NCBI GenBank assembly: GCA_032622095.1 | Contig: CP136067.1 | Coordinates: 131,319,990-131,383,989, forward strand | DNA: 64,000 nt | Direction: 5' to 3' | From: Siphonodentalium dalli | Lineage: Eukaryota > Mollusca > Scaphopoda > Gadilida > Siphonodentaliidae | In this document: positions 9,892 to 22,117 of the stretch, piece after piece | Layout: each line of letters starts with the position of its first letter | How positions within the stretch are numbered: the stretch's first letter is position 1 | Program-made: the position numbers and the translations under genes | Notes under the pieces: generated by a model | The model's database searches: none | Seen by the model: only the letters and a program-made list of their open reading frames with translations | Told to the model about the DNA's origin: nothing

Positions 9892-10416
9892 AACTCACCC
9901 TGGTTAAGTGGTCCTGCTGGTGTGCTATGATGCTGGTGGGTCCTATACTGAATCGCTATGATGCTGGCAGGAGTAACTGATGCCGTTTCGAAAAAGTACC
10001 GTTATGTTTTCTAAAGATGTCATTTTCGCGGTGTTCAGCTATTTCGAGAGATTTGAAAAAAAGCCAGTGTCTGTATGAAACATTCCAGAGTATATATATA
10101 TTTTTTTATTTTTTTTTATTGATTAATGGCTGCGCTGGTGTTGTGTTTGTCAATCGACATGCACAGACATCTTGATTATATAGTCGATTTGCAACAACTA
10201 TAATGCAACTATAATTCAAATATGTCACAATATATATGTTTTTGAATGTTTGATACACATAATGGCTTTTCCTGGATACGTTCAGATTACCCGAAGGCGC
10301 GAAAATGACAACTTCAGAAAAATAATAACAGCATCAGTTTGTATTAACAACATCATAGCAATACAGCAGGACTCACCTATCATATCACATTAGCGGGACC
10401 ACATGATCGAGGTGAG
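9892..10416. mobile_element. Long-TIR MITE, family 5 copy 1
   Basis: The left end, CTCACCCTGGTTAAGTGGTC, is the approximate complement of the right end, GGACCACATGATCGAGGTGAG. Inverted similarity continues for about 160 bp inwards, through GAAAAAGTACCGTTATG and GTCATTTTCGCG. A second copy is at 28607-29110. The centre (10090-10240) is AT-rich and unrelated between copies. There is no open frame. Confidence 0.7.
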
Positions 10417-10904
10417 CTTGGAGATATTCACTTGCTTAGCTCGACTGGGATACACTTGTACTGGCATATCTGATAGTTTCGTAGTTTTTCAAGAACTTTT
10501 AATTAGATGTCCGAGTGGATGGGATGCGTCTCCTGCAGCGTCCGTGCTTTCTCGTGGGAAATTTTAATAAAATCAATTTTAAGCAATTTGTTGAATTGAT
10601 TTCTTTTCATTCGGCGCATCACATTATGCATATTTGCTTCCAGCGGTCCGCTATCTTTGACCAAATTATTTCCTTCGTGGAAATTATACGCGATTTCTTC
10701 CGCTGTCGATTCGGAAGAAAGACGCCTGCGTGATTGTCCACAGGGAATTTATAACACACATTTTCACAATTAAATATGCCTGGTTCCAATTGTCATCAAA
10801 TTTGTAATAACTAAACAAAGTTTCCGCTTAAGGCAAAACAATATATGTTTGAGAAAAAGGAATCGTAAAACTCCACAAAACCATCCATTAGTAATTCACT
10901 AATT

Positions 10905-11385
10905 CGATAACGCGCCTGTAGATATCATATTCCACCAGTACAAAATCTGGGAACTTTTTTAAGTCTTGACAGGGAACCTTATAAAATCGAAAACATAACA
11001 CAGGGAATCTATTTTTTTTTATATTATCTGTTTCACAATGATGTACTTCACTACATGTGAAGGTCCCAACTCGAAATATCACGATCAAAGTGACTTTGTG
11101 AGGGATATTGCTTTGCGTTTCTTGCAATTATGGAATTTCTCTTGGGTAATTAATTCAATGTTTATTGCTATATCGGCTCACAAAAGTAACAGAAAAGCAT
11201 TCAATTTAAAGACGGGACCTTTACCTTCAGTGAAGTATATTATTAAGGAACAGATAATAATTAAGAAATATATTCCCCGTGTTATGTTTTCTATTTTATA
11301 ACGTCCCCTGTTAAAACTAGGTGGAATATGATCTCTACGGGCGTTAACAGGGTAGAGACTCATGACATGATCTAGTAATTCACAT
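10905..11385 (+). mobile_element. Long-TIR MITE, copy C
   Basis: Both terminal repeats are present: left TAACGCGCCTGTAGATATCA, right TGATCTCTACGGGCGTTA. The interior is colinear with copies A and B (ATTTCACGA region, TTCAATGTTTATTGC, GAAATATATTCCCCG). It has no foldback insertion, and its interior near 11085 is diverged from the B insertion site. Confidence 0.75.
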
Positions 11386-11422
11386 TTACGTCGAAATCGA
11401 TCACAAGAGTTTATAATTGAGA

Positions 11423-11560
11423 ACGCTCTTTATTATCCACCGCATGTGGGTAACTGAAGCATGGACGCTCTTTATTACCTACCACCTGTGGGTAACTGAA
11501 GCATGGGCGCTCTTTATTATCCACCACCTGTGGGTAACTGAAGCATGGACGCTCTTTATA
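11423..11560 (+). repeat. 42-bp tandem repeat, 3 units plus part
   Basis: Units begin at 11423, 11465, 11507 and 11549 with the core ACGCTCTTTATTA and CCACCTGTGGGTAACTGAAG. The ACGCTCTTTAT core recurs in other, unrelated contexts in this window. Confidence 0.88.
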
Positions 11561-11838
11561 AGAGACATTCATTGGAATATTTTCTGAGCTAAAACATAAT
11601 CTTTTTAATTCGATATCTAGCCACCAACTCCTCTTATTGATGGTACCATGTTTCCGATCTAATCATTGTCTTGTACAAAACAAATTGTGGTTTTATGGTA
11701 TTAGACCGGACAATGCACCATTATTGCAATACATTTCTATTCTGACTCTAGCTGAATTAGATCTAATTTGAAGAACAAAATTATGTCTGTAACTCATGCA
11801 CGACATGTGTAACTCAGATGCAGAATACATAGTAACTG

Positions 11839-12110
11839 TTAAAGGTACTCAATCCGATCAGACGCTCCTAAATTACCATTTCTTTGGCTTCGGGGGTAAA
11901 CAATATTTGATTCGAGTCGATGAACCCACCCATCAAAGCTCAGAGTGATTAGATATCGATGTTTGAAGTTTTCTGTTTCTATTGTCTGTGGACCAGATCT
12001 TGTCAAGGACCACGTGCTCAAACGGACACATTGTGGTTGTAAGATGGATAACTCGAAAATCGAGTGGTTACTATTAACAATAATAACCACTTGATTTTAG
12101 AGTTATGTAC
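11839..12110 (+). mobile_element. TTAA-type MITE, family 3, rearranged copy
   Basis: TTAA at 11839-11842 is followed by AGGTACTCAATCCGATCAGA fused directly to the CTCCTAAATTACC end-type sequence, the same junction as at 50045. The interior matches through GGCTTCGGGGGTAAACAATA and GCTCAGAGTGATTAGATAT. The right end is not identified. Confidence 0.6.
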
Positions 12111-12890
12111 TAAATTTGGTCATGCATGTGACCATCTCCTGTTATACTCAACAGAATATATGCAACAAATGAACGAATCTGGGCGTGGATTAGTACAAAA
12201 TACACTCATGTGCTCCATGTACTAAGCAATGGCTCAAATTCATTCATTTGTTGCATATATTATGTTGATTATAACAAGAGATGGTCCCATAAATGGCCGG
12301 ATTTTGAGTACAGTACCCATTTCACATATTTGTTTTCGATTAGAAAAATATAAGGAATACCAGCTGTAACAAAAGTATGCATGTTGAGAACACATTTTAA
12401 GTCGAAAAGGGGAGATAACTCTACTAAAAAAGACAGGTCGAGCTCACACTCGCAGGTGCAATAAGTTAGCATATAGTGGTAAATATATTGGTGTCAAGGT
12501 AAAAATAAAATTGACCGAATAATGTAGGAATTGAAGTTACGAAAGTAGGGGATATATCCACTAAAACATGAGACGGACCTTATTTCGCAGGTGCAAATGT
12601 TCATGTGGTACTACATATCTGTGCCCAGTTTAAACACAACTCAGTTAAACATGTAGGAATAAAAGCTCGGACAAACGCGCGTCCACGGTTATAGATCGAC
12701 GTACACACGGACTGACGAATGGACACGTTGATTCCTTTATAGACCCACAACTACGTGGTATGAAAAAGAAAAACCGTTATCTACATTTATATTTATCAAC
12801 ATGAAGCCCGTTGTTGTAATTTCAGAACACCATACATGTATTAATATAATAGAAATATGACCGTGTAATTTTGATTCGGCCGAATTGCCC
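12110..12890. other. No gene seen; short inverted blocks only
   Basis: Blocks at 12130-12290 show an approximate inverted pair (ATATGCAACAAATGAACGAA and TTCATTTGTTGCATATAT) that could be a decayed palindromic repeat, with a related block at 36430-36600. The rest is unassigned. Confidence 0.5.
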
Positions 12891-12980
12891 TTAAAAACAC
12901 TTCCTCATATATTTCCGTATTTTAAAACACTTCTTCAAACTGTTCCGCAGTTTAAAACACTTCTTCAAATATATCCATTA
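12891..12980 (+). repeat. 30-bp tandem repeat, 3 units
   Basis: Units begin at 12891, 12921 and 12951 with TTTAAAACACTTCTTCAAA and about 85-90% identity by eye. Confidence 0.8.
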
Positions 12981-13217
12981 TTTCGTTAATAATAATCGCT
13001 ATGTAATAGCGTATTTCGTTGTATTTCCTAATTCTAATTTGTAAGCGAAGTTTGTGTAAATGGAAAATTTGCTTTATAATCCAAGAGCTCAAGAGCATGT
13101 ATATATCATCTAATGTGTAATTTGGTACAGAGCGGTTCTTTGAAATTGTGTAAATATGTTTCAAGACACTTCTCCAGTCGTCGGTGGTATATATAGCAAA
13201 TATATAGAGAGTAATTA

Positions 13218-13360
13218 ATTGGTTTCGATGATTACGTGACATAATTCACGAGGGGAGCCGGGCCTGGTAAAACCCGAGTGAGCGGAGCGAACGAGGGTTT
13301 TACCCGCGCATAGGACCGGCTACCCGATTGAATTATGTCACGTAATCATCGAAACCAAAT
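13218..13360. mobile_element. 143-bp palindrome, family 9 copy 1
   Basis: The arms ATTGGTTTCGATGATTACGT and complement enclose an inner hairpin, GGTAAAACCC and GGGTTTTACC, around GAGTGAGCGGAGCGAACGA. The same TAAAACCCG core sits at the centre of the larger palindrome at 29466-29630, and sequence on the right side of both palindromes is weakly similar (ACAAAATAAGCCCA). It is probably the end of a non-autonomous element. Confidence 0.7.
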
Positions 13361-13871
13361 GATTATTCTGTTTATTACACACTTTCAACCACTAAAAGTT
13401 ACTAATTCTAAAGAGAAGATTTGACAAAATAAGCCCAGATTAGATGATTCTCCCATTTTGAACCCCAACGTACAGTTGCGCGTGCAGTTACGCGGATGGA
13501 CACATAATTTAAATAATTGTGACGTAACGATACCGATGGACCTCATTATTTTGATTCACTTTGGTGCGATTCATTTTTAAAGTTTCGGAAATTACAGGAT
13601 ATTTTCTGTCAAAATTGTGTTTATTCTGACCGAACAATAATGGCACTTGGAACGGGATATTGTGAAGATTCTGATGGTGTGTGTAAATAATGTTGGTTCA
13701 TACAGGAAATGTTAGGAAATCGTGCTAAAAGTAGAAAACTAAGTTTTGAAGTGACGATATTTTAATCATCGACGTAAACATACACTCGAAGAGTAACACG
13801 TGGAAATTCAGCTCGGAACTGGATAAATTAATTGTTCACATGGAATTTTGTATAGTTCATTTGACTGGAAT

Positions 13872-13905
13872 ATGACATCGTCCGGATCATCGGAGTCGTT
13901 AATAG
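13872..13905 (+). CDS. Possible first coding exon (very short)
   Basis: An ATG opens 11 codons rich in serine (MTSSGSSESLI) and runs straight into AG|GTAAGA, a good metazoan splice donor. No downstream exon could be recognised in the next kilobases, so this may be chance. Confidence 0.2.
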
Positions 13906-14269
13906 GTAAGATTCTTCTTCATTTTACCGGTTTATTAACTGCTTCTGCATCATCGTTGGCAGTTCGTTTCTGTTCAAACCATGTTTGAGCCGTAGAAAGT
14001 GAAAGTAGTTCCGGCGTAGGGCGGGACTGTCAAAAATCGCGTGCTCTCACCGGTGACGTAATTCACAGGTGTGACATTATCACTTTTAATTCACCAAGAA
14101 ATCCTTATAAATATGTTATTATGTTCGACTTGATCCTGTGCAATAAAAGTTTTGGGCCAAATGTACATATATATTACCAATTACAAATTAGATGATATAT
14201 ACATGTACATACTAACAATTACAAATAAGATGATATCTAATGCTCGTGATTTCAGGGACATGGCTAGAG

Positions 14270-14510
14270 AGTCTCCGTTGGGGGTGGGTGCCCAACTAGT
14301 ACCTCAAACTTAACAGCTATTGGAAATATTCAACCTGACACCGCCCTATAAGGTTGGAAATGTCCAACTGATGGCCATTTGAGACCAACATTTTGACACA
14401 TATTTGTAGAAAACTATGCTAATGTTGGTCTAAAAACAATAAAATTTCCCACTTTTTCAGTTATGAAATTTCCAGCTATTGAAATTTGACCCCCCCCCCC
14501 CCCCAAACCA
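14270..14510 (+). repeat. G-run / C-run repeat module 1
   Basis: GGGGGTGGGTG at 14281 is followed 200 bp later by a C-run at 14490-14505. The same pairing occurs at 32451-32508 and 35880-36025. The G-rich side could form a quadruplex. Confidence 0.5.
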
Positions 14511-14999
14511 ACACACTGTTATCAGGTCCCTGTAAGTTGAGTTGAACCAATGGTAAAAAGAAACGATATATTTGCTCGTTACCCGAGACTCCACACACGA
14601 CAAGTGGACTTGTTCCGGACAGCGAAATTCTGGAGTACATTTCAATCTGTCCAGAGTTTTCATAACAAGCGTATGAGTATATTAATTATTCATCAACCGA
14701 TTTCGATCACACGCGAGACACAAAACGCACAGACATGACAGGTTTGAAGTTAGTCTTCAAAAGTATAGATCACTTTAAAAGGATGTGTAGGGGATATGAT
14801 GGTTTATTTTTCCAATAAAATGTGCATACAACGTAGTGTTAACAACACTTGATAAATTCTTGTGTATATTTTGAGGCATGACAGTCAATCTAGGCTGTCT
14901 TCTTGTCACTGGATATTTTTTAAAAACAGTTTATAAATGGCAAGGCATGCATGATTTTGATTTAATGGTGAAAACATTCTCCTCGTCACATCAGCGCAA

Positions 15000-15405
15000 T
15001 TTCAAGTGCCGAGTAGGTCAGGTGGTTGCAGCATAGGAGCTGGCTATTCTATCAGCGATAATCTATATATTTAAAATAGTAGGATATGTCTGTACATACA
15101 TGTATCACTCTACTGTATGTCTGTTCACGATTTCTCTCCCAGACCCCTGGACCGATTTCAACCACATTTGATGTGGTGACTCGGTTACCCCGGTGGATGT
15201 TATAACGGTGTTAGTTTTTCAAAATTTTAATTTAAAAAAAAAGAAGCGTTTTCTTTTTGTTATATTGGCCCAGGAGTTCTATTTAACAAAAAAAAAATCC
15301 AAAATAAATTTGTTTTAAATATAATTTTTGTTCTTTCTGTTTAATCGCAAAGAGCCCACAGACTCACATAATGGACAAAGGTGCCTTGTGCACAAATGTA
15401 ATTTA
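15000..15405 (+). repeat. Possible SINE-like or dispersed repeat remnant
   Basis: GCCGAGTAGGTCAGGTGGTT resembles an A box of a tRNA-derived promoter, but I see no convincing B box. The downstream block (CTGTTCACGATTTCTCTCCC) is phrased like common invertebrate interspersed repeats. Weak call. Confidence 0.25.
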
Positions 15406-15406
15406 C

Positions 15407-15755
15407 ATTTAAAGTGATGTGAAACACTCCGGTAGGGTGATCAAATAGAAATGGAGAATAATCTTGCTCAAAGTAGCTATTTTTACGAATATTAATCCAA
15501 ATTGACAACACAGAGCGTCATTCTGATATATTAATTAAATGCGAAATCATTTGTGTTTATCGCCGATATTCGCGTCCCGAATCGAGATGCAAATATTTAC
15601 AATTGGGCGTAGTTCCGACGATGTTTTATTTTGAGTGGTATCGTCGATTTCTTTGAAATTTTCGGCGATGTTAGTAGAATGCTACATTCCCCAGGTTGGC
15701 ATAACCCCTGAGTACAAACTTATCAGTTTTACGCACCCGAACAAGTCCATAATAT
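15407..15755 (+). repeat. Dispersed 350-380-bp repeat, copy 2
   Basis: It is colinear with 9191-9573 except for a roughly 20-base deletion after ATTAATTAAATGC. Boundaries CATTTAAAGTG and GTCTTTAAATG again show complementary TTTAAA ends. Confidence 0.75.
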
Positions 15756-15759
15756 GTCT

Positions 15760-17060
15760 TTAAATGTCGATGTTTTTGCTGATAACGAACTGACAATGAT
15801 TCTGCTAAGGATACGTTCACACTCGCACCTTTCCATGCATGGTACATGCATTTTTTTCAGGCATGTCGTCGCAGAAAACCACATGGTGCCAGAAAATGAA
15901 CGGCAACATTCATTTCTCAGTTCCGAGGACTTAATATTCTTAGGTAGTTGTATGATGAATTCAAAACTCATTCATTCACGGAATATTATTTTGAACATTT
16001 GGGCGTGGAACTAGTGAAACAGCTTTCAATGCGGGCTACATAGATGCAATTATCATATGTTTGAACTGTAAATTTATGGATTTATTATAATATATTGCCA
16101 ACCGCCTTGAAACGTCGGCGACATGCGCTATACAAGAAATGTTTGATGTGATATACAAGAAAACCAATGTCAGAAATGGTAACTCGCTCAAGATCATATA
16201 TTATATACCCATGATTGTAATTATAGAATATAAGATATATTGGTTTTGCGAATGACAAACTCAGAATTCCGTTAAAATAACAATAACAACCAGCACCTAA
16301 TTAACGAACCGGCGGCCGACTCAGCCCGTCTCCGACCACAACCCTCAGCGGGCTACAGAACGAAAAATGTCTATAAAATTTTAAATATAAGACTTACAAA
16401 TTATCTTTTTCATTTCTTTTATTTGTAATTGGCATAGCTTATCACAAACCAAAAATCAACATTATATTGATATAATGTTAACGACAATAAACGAAATTGA
16501 AATTCCCAACTACACCTATTACCGGACTCGGCCTCCGGTCGCAGTTCGACTTTTAATCCTCCCAAAAATTCCAATTCTATAAATAAAACACCCATGCGCC
16601 CAGGCGAAACATGAATCTCTACATTAGTATACACACGTAATACAATGCTTCTTTACTAAAGATAATGACATGATAACTAAAATGTCTGTAGTTCCACAAT
16701 GTAACGGCGCTACTGACATTTTCCTGCAGATACCTGTATGATTGATTCTTGCTATAGATAATTGCATGCTATTTACAGGTAAATTTCGGTAGCATCGACG
16801 TACAAAACATTTACTTCCGATGTAGTTAACTGTGGCGCAGATGCATTTATATGCATGTTTCTGTTCATATTCTGGCACTATTCTGGTTTTCTATACGACG
16901 AAATGCATGCAAACCATACCGTGCAAACTTACGTGCGTATACGAATGTACCCTAGAACGTACCCTATACGAATGTACCCTAGAACGACGTTGCGTGTGAA
17001 ATTGATGAACATAACTACTTTATTTTGCATCCCCATTCGAAGTCTTCCCCATTATATTTA
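15760..17060. other. No gene seen
   Basis: The open frames here are short, overlap on both strands and show no domain. A sequence ACATGCGCTATACAAGAAAT at 16121 resembles 3' tails of some interspersed repeats. GTACCCTAGAACG is repeated at 16947 and 16974. Confidence 0.5.
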
Positions 17061-17064
17061 TTCT

Positions 17065-17700
17065 CCCTTTCAGTAATAAAAATATACATTGGAATGTTAT
17101 ATTATTCATTTAGAGGAATATTCAGGATAAATGAGCCGACGACAGACTGATTAAAATATAATACAAGTGAAGAAGGATTCCTATTTTTTGTGGGAAATGT
17201 TCAGATAAGAAGTTCAATAAACGACCATTTTATCTGAACAATTCCTATGGGATAACTGCTCATCAAAGAAGCTTTAGTACATAAAGGGTTACATTTATTA
17301 TCTGAACAATTGTTATGGTATAACTACTAATCAATGATGCTTTAGTACAGATAGGGTTACATTTCTTATCTGAACAATTTATATGGGATAACTACTAATC
17401 AATGATGCTTTAGTACAGAAAGGGTTAAATTTATTATCTGAACAATTACTATGGATAACTACTAACCAATGATGCTTTAGTATAGAAAGGGTTACATTAT
17501 TATCTGAACATTTCATATGTGATAACTACTCATCAATGATGCTTTAGTATAGAAATGGTTACATTTATTATCTGAACAATTCCTGGGTTAACTACTCACC
17601 AATGATGCTTTAGCATAGAAAGTGTTAAACTTATTATCTGAACATTTTCTATGGCATAACTACTAACCAATAATGCTTTAGTGTAGAAAGGGTTTATACT
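17065..17700 (+). mobile_element. TTAA-type MITE, family 2, with end amplified
   Basis: The left half (17065-17215) is colinear with other family 2 copies: TATACATTGGAATG, GACGACAGACTG, AGTGAAGAAGGATTC. The right terminal sequence is then repeated seven times (see the array). Family 2 is defined by full copies at 36902-37139 and 51650-51890, which are bounded by TTAA. Confidence 0.75.
17215..17695 (+). repeat. 68-bp tandem array, about 7 units
   Basis: TATCTGAACA starts at 17231, 17299, 17367, 17435, 17501, 17569 and 17635, giving 66-68-bp units. Each unit holds AACTACTAATCAATGATGCT and TTTAGTACAGAAAGGGTTA, which is the terminal repeat of family 2. Units diverge by 10-15%. Confidence 0.9.
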
Positions 17701-17831
17701 TGCGCCGAGTTATCACTCAAGAGTGAAGATCACATTTAAATGTCAGCATTAGAGATGTGGAGATCAATCGATGGCACATCGCGTGGCATAATTATTCTGA
17801 AGAGTGACCGCAAGGGCAGTAATTCACAGAA

Positions 17832-17983
17832 ACGTGTAACTATGGGGCTTCCCAGGGACGTGTAACTATGGGGCTTCCCAGGGACGTGTAACTATGGGGC
17901 TTCCCAGGGACGTGTAACTATGGGGCTTCCCAGGGACGTGTAACTATGGGGCTTCCCAGGGACGTGTAACTATGGGGCTTCCC
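17832..17983 (+). repeat. 26-bp tandem array, 6 units, identical
   Basis: Units start every 26 bp from 17832; each begins ACGTGTAACTATGGGGCTTC and the last is cut after 22 bp. I see no differences between units, so expansion is recent. There are no spacers, so it is not CRISPR-like. Confidence 0.95.
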
Positions 17984-17999
17984 AGCTGATTGATTCGAT

Positions 18000-18480
18000 A
18001 CAATCTGATGGAATTCATCACTTTCTTCACTAAATACTCAACGATGATGTAGGAAGTGTTCAGATAATAAGTTCAACAAACGCCCATATGTGACCCGTCA
18101 TATCAAAACCATGCAGTCATAAGATATGTGTTGCATGCATGCTATAGAGTGTGATAGTGACAAGAGCTTTACATAGGTCGCACACTTAAGGGGGTACCTT
18201 GTTGCGGTCCAAAGTTATAGGATTTTGAATGTCAGTGTCGACATGAACGGACGATTCCAGATATAATCAGAGATAATTTAAAGACAACATATTAGCTAAA
18301 TTCTGAATAAAAGTACACCATTATATGTCCAAATTACAAAAGCACAAATATATAGACACAAATTCACTTTATGCTATACTTCATGTCGATATAGTATAAC
18401 TCTATACAAAAGTGTCAAAAACAAAACTCTTATTTTTTCTGATCTTTTGCATTTTTATTATATTTTATGTATTTAATCAA
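18000..18480. other. No gene seen; repeat remnants
   Basis: A family 2 remnant lies at 18050-18083. CATATGTGACCCGTCATATC at 18085 is shared with 22923 and 44885. The rest is unassigned. Confidence 0.5.
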
Positions 18481-18481
18481 T

Positions 18482-20085
18482 ATTAGAAATGCCGACTTGT
18501 GCTTCCTGTTCGTGTGCTTCCTGGATTCGCAAAAAGCCTTCGACCGAGTGTGGCACACAGGTCTCCTTGTAAAATTACATAAGCTCGGTTTTTGAGGCTA
18601 ATCCGTAACATGTACGAGGACTGCTTCATTCGTGTTTTGTGTAATGCTAGTATGTCGGAATCGTTCAAGGTTGACCAAGGAACAAGACAAGGGGCAGTGC
18701 CGTCACCGTTTTTCTACTTGGTATACATTGACGAGCTGTTGAATATTCTGATGGAGAATGAGAGAGGGTTCTCCATAGGATCTACCAAATGTACAGCACC
18801 CACTACGGCCGACGACATAACCCTAATTTCACACACTAAAACAGGCCTCGACGAACTACTCACAATTTGTTTCAATTACAGTATACGGTGGAGATTTAAT
18901 TTCTAAATAACAAAAAAGTGTCATTGTCGTATTCAATGAGCCGGCTGGACAACGCAATGATATAAACATATCGTGGAGTATAGGAGATATTCAACTAACC
19001 GAAACTACAAAATGCACCCATCTTGGTATCATGCAATTCCAATCTTCAAATAGCACACATCGAGCCGAACAGATAGCACAGAGAAGCGAAACACTTACTT
19101 TGGAATTTCAAGTCGAGTCATCTTAGATCGTGTTCTCCAACTACACTTAAAAAAATTCTCAAATGTGTCATCCTACCGAAGGCCCTGTATGGATGTGAAT
19201 TATTGTGCTCCCCGAGAAAGGGGGGGGGGGGGTTGTGGTATATTAATAATGGAACAAGCATTTCGAACATGTATAAAGCATATGCAAGGACTCCCTACTC
19301 GAACAAGTACCAAACTCGCAGTTAGCCTGTTGGGTCTGCTTCCAATCGAACGTGAACTTCACATCAAGAAATTAAACTTTCTCGAAACCATTCTTCACTT
19401 GCCACTGGAACATCAGGTTCCATTGCATATATTTCTCCAAAAACTGTATAAGCTCAGGCTATTCAAACAACGTGTTTCTGGGTTCGCTCCGGACATTCAC
19501 AAAATTTTAGAACAGTATGAACTATCTTACTTTCTTTTCGACTTCCTGGATAATGGTTTTTTCCCAAATAGGATTGAGTGAAAGTTACTACGCACGCGAA
19601 TGGTCGTTTGAAGTTAGCATGGACAGAAACCTGTTAACATTTTCTGATGTTCACAAACACCCACTATCAACATGGAAGATCTGGGACATTCTCAAAAAAA
19701 ATACACACACTAAGGTCGATATGCGCCATCTAGGGCTTCTTCTGAACAAGACAACATATCTTAATAACCTTCAGTGCTGTATGTGTTCCTCAAAATATGA
19801 CAATGAAGTCTTGCATGCATTATTCGATTGTAACAGCCCCGTTATATATTTGCTGAGGAATAACTTCTGGGAGTCAATTATAAATAGGCATGGAGTGGAG
19901 ACGTATCCGTTCTTGGATTCATTGAACCAACGCCATTTACTCTCTTTGCTTCTTGGAGGAACTGAAATTGGAATGCCCACAGACCGTTTGAATGCGATAA
20001 TAATACACGCTGCTTCATTCCTCTTTCAAGCCTGTCAGCTGATGTATGGGAAAACATCGACATGGATCTGAGTTGGTGCCGGCTA
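18482..20085 (+). pseudogene. Broken non-LTR retrotransposon ORF2 (RT to C-terminus)
   Basis: The fragment starts inside the reverse transcriptase: LDSQKAFDRVWH (18518) holds the first catalytic aspartate, DQGTRQGAVPSPFFYLVYID the fingers/palm turn, and TADDITLIS (18805) the position of the YADD box with Tyr replaced. The downstream 19165-19581 and 19517-20071 frames give the thumb and C-terminal region, with a zinc-knuckle-like CCMCSSKYDNEVLHALFDC. At least three frame changes are present, including a stop at 18595 and a G-run at 19219-19231. The 5' half is missing. A polyadenylation-like AATAAA lies at 20275. It differs from the 24.2-kb element in sequence, so it is a separate family. Dead copy. 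Confidence 0.82.
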
Positions 20086-20364
20086 CAGCAGACCAGATGG
20101 TCAACACGTGAATCTGACTTTTACATACTAATCAGGAATATATAGCTATTTGCATGCATATCCATATGCATGCGAGGTGTACTTATAATGTGTTTTTCCA
20201 TAAATGTGTAAATACTATTTATTGTTGTGTATATATGAATGTTGTATATGTGCTCTCCAGTGATGGAGGTTACCAATAAATATATCAGTCCAATATATAC
20301 ATATGTATTGATTAATCGGGTCGGATAATCAAATTATAAAAGGGATAAAGGTGCATAATGCGAA

Positions 20365-20766
20365 TTAACGCTCCCAACTTACTTTTTCTTTGGCTTCGGG
20401 GATAAAAAATATTTGTTTCGAGTCGAGGAACCCACCTATATATCAAAGCTCAGAGTGATCAGATATTGATTTTTTTTAATTTGTTGTTTCACGATATGTG
20501 TACTTATTTGTGGCCTGGAAAAGTCGTCAAACCAACGGTCTCGGTTAGTAGCACTAAAACCACGGAACCGGGGTTGGACGAATCTCTGAAATCACGGAAC
20601 GGAGCTGGATGAATCCAATACGGCTATGACCCAGTGATCTCGCTTATTGTGTTGTAAGTAATCGATTCTTATAACTAAAGCGTATTTTGATGAAATTTTG
20701 AAGAAATGTTCTTGTTGTTGTGACTTGATGATATGGGAACCGTCTGGTCGGATTGAGTACCTTTAA
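20365..20766 (-). mobile_element. TTAA-flanked MITE, family 3 copy 2
   Basis: TTAA at 20365-20368 is followed by CGCTCCCAACTTAC; the right end is TCGGATTGAGTACCTTTAA (TTAA 20763-20766). It is the same element as 7582-7996, inverted. Inside are GGCTTCGGGGATAAAAAATA and GTTGTGACTTGATGATATGG. Confidence 0.82.
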
Positions 20767-21040
20767 GGTGATGTTGAGATGAGAAATTTTACCAACCTCC
20801 TAGACACCTCAGTTAACCATAGCTCGGAAAGGAATTGATGTCACCAATTACAATTAATTGTAAATAGTAAATTAGACACATTGTTTAACTCAAAGATCGT
20901 CTAACTACTGTTGGATTGCAAGGAGAGATTGTTCATACCTCGGAATTAGTTGATATGTTTTGAACATATAAAAGTGTTATAAAAATTAACTTAAATCAAA
21001 TTGTAGTTGCATCATTACGTTAAACCTTTCTATGATAAGG

Positions 21041-21780
21041 AAATGTTCAGATAATAAGTTTAACCCTTCTATTATAAGACATCACTGACGAGTAATTCCC
21101 TTAGGAAATGTTCAGATAATAAGTTTAACCCTTCTATTATAAGACATCACTGACGAGTAATTCCCTTGGGAAATCTTCAGATAATAAGTTTAACCCTTCT
21201 ATTATAAGACATCACTGACGAGTAGTTCCCTTAGGAAATGTTCAGATAATAAGTTTAACCCTTCTATTATAAGACATCACTGACGAGTAGTTCCCTTGGG
21301 AAATGTTCAGATAATAAGTTTAACCCTTCTATTATAAGACATCACTGACGAGTAGTTCCCTTATGAAATGTTCAGATAATAAGTTTAACCCTTCTATTAT
21401 AAGACATCACTGACGAGTAATTCCCTTGGGAAATCTTCAGATAATAAGTTTAACCCTTCTATTATAAGACATCACTGACGAGTAGTTCCCTTAGGGAATG
21501 TTCAGATAATAAGTTTAACCCTTCTATTATAAGACATCACTGACGAGTAGTTCCCTTGGGAAATGTTCAGATAATAAGTTTAACCCTTCTATTATAAGAC
21601 ATCACTGACGAGTAGTTCCCTTAGGAAATGTTCAGATAATAAGTTTAACCCTTCTATTATAAGACATCACTGACGAGTAGTTCCCTTAGGAAATGTTCAG
21701 ATAATAAGTTTAACCCTTCTGTTATAAGACATCGCCGACGAGTAGTTCCCTTAGGAAATGTTCAGATAATAAGTTCAATA
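21041..21780 (+). repeat. 65-bp tandem array, 11 units
   Basis: Units start every 65 bp from 21041 to 21691 with a partial at 21756. Each reads AAATGTTCAGATAATAAGTT, TAACCCTTCTATTATAAGAC, then ATCACTGACGAGTAGTTCCC. Variant marks (AAATC for AAATG, AGTAATT for AGTAGTT, TTGGG for TTAGG) recur with a four-unit spacing. The unit is the terminal repeat of MITE family 2 with its TTAA in the middle. Confidence 0.95.
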
Positions 21781-22117
21781 AAGACCATATGGTTATAATA
21801 CACCAAATACAAATTAGTAGAGTGATTTCCCCTGAGATCCCCAAGCTAGGATCAGCATAACAAAAAATCCTGGCAGCTGAATGGTCAATGACACATGGAT
21901 GAAAAAATTAACAAACGTGTTTCCGGACGAGAAACATCAAATATAGCCACAGGGTGAACGGTTACGGCTGTCAAATTGGCGAATAATTTATGGGAGGGGT
22001 TGGTGATTTTTTTCGATGTCATTATTTTCTCCATTTTAAGGGTAGTGTGACGTTTGTCAAAACTGCAATGTGATCGACGCAGTACGTTGACAAGTACTTT
22101 TTGGCACATAAGTTGGG
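21431..22117 (+). repeat. 687-bp segmental repeat, copy 1
   Basis: It contains the last five full array units plus about 350 bp of unique-looking sequence (21780-22110). The unit variants, AAATC first and GAATG second, match those of the next copy exactly, fixing the join. Confidence 0.9.

Noticed and set aside
15000..15060. tRNA gene or SINE head
   Set aside because: An A-box-like stretch is present but a B box and a cloverleaf could not be found; kept only as a weak repeat call.
17832..17983. CRISPR-like regular array
   Set aside because: Units are contiguous with no spacers, there are no cas genes and the setting is eukaryotic.
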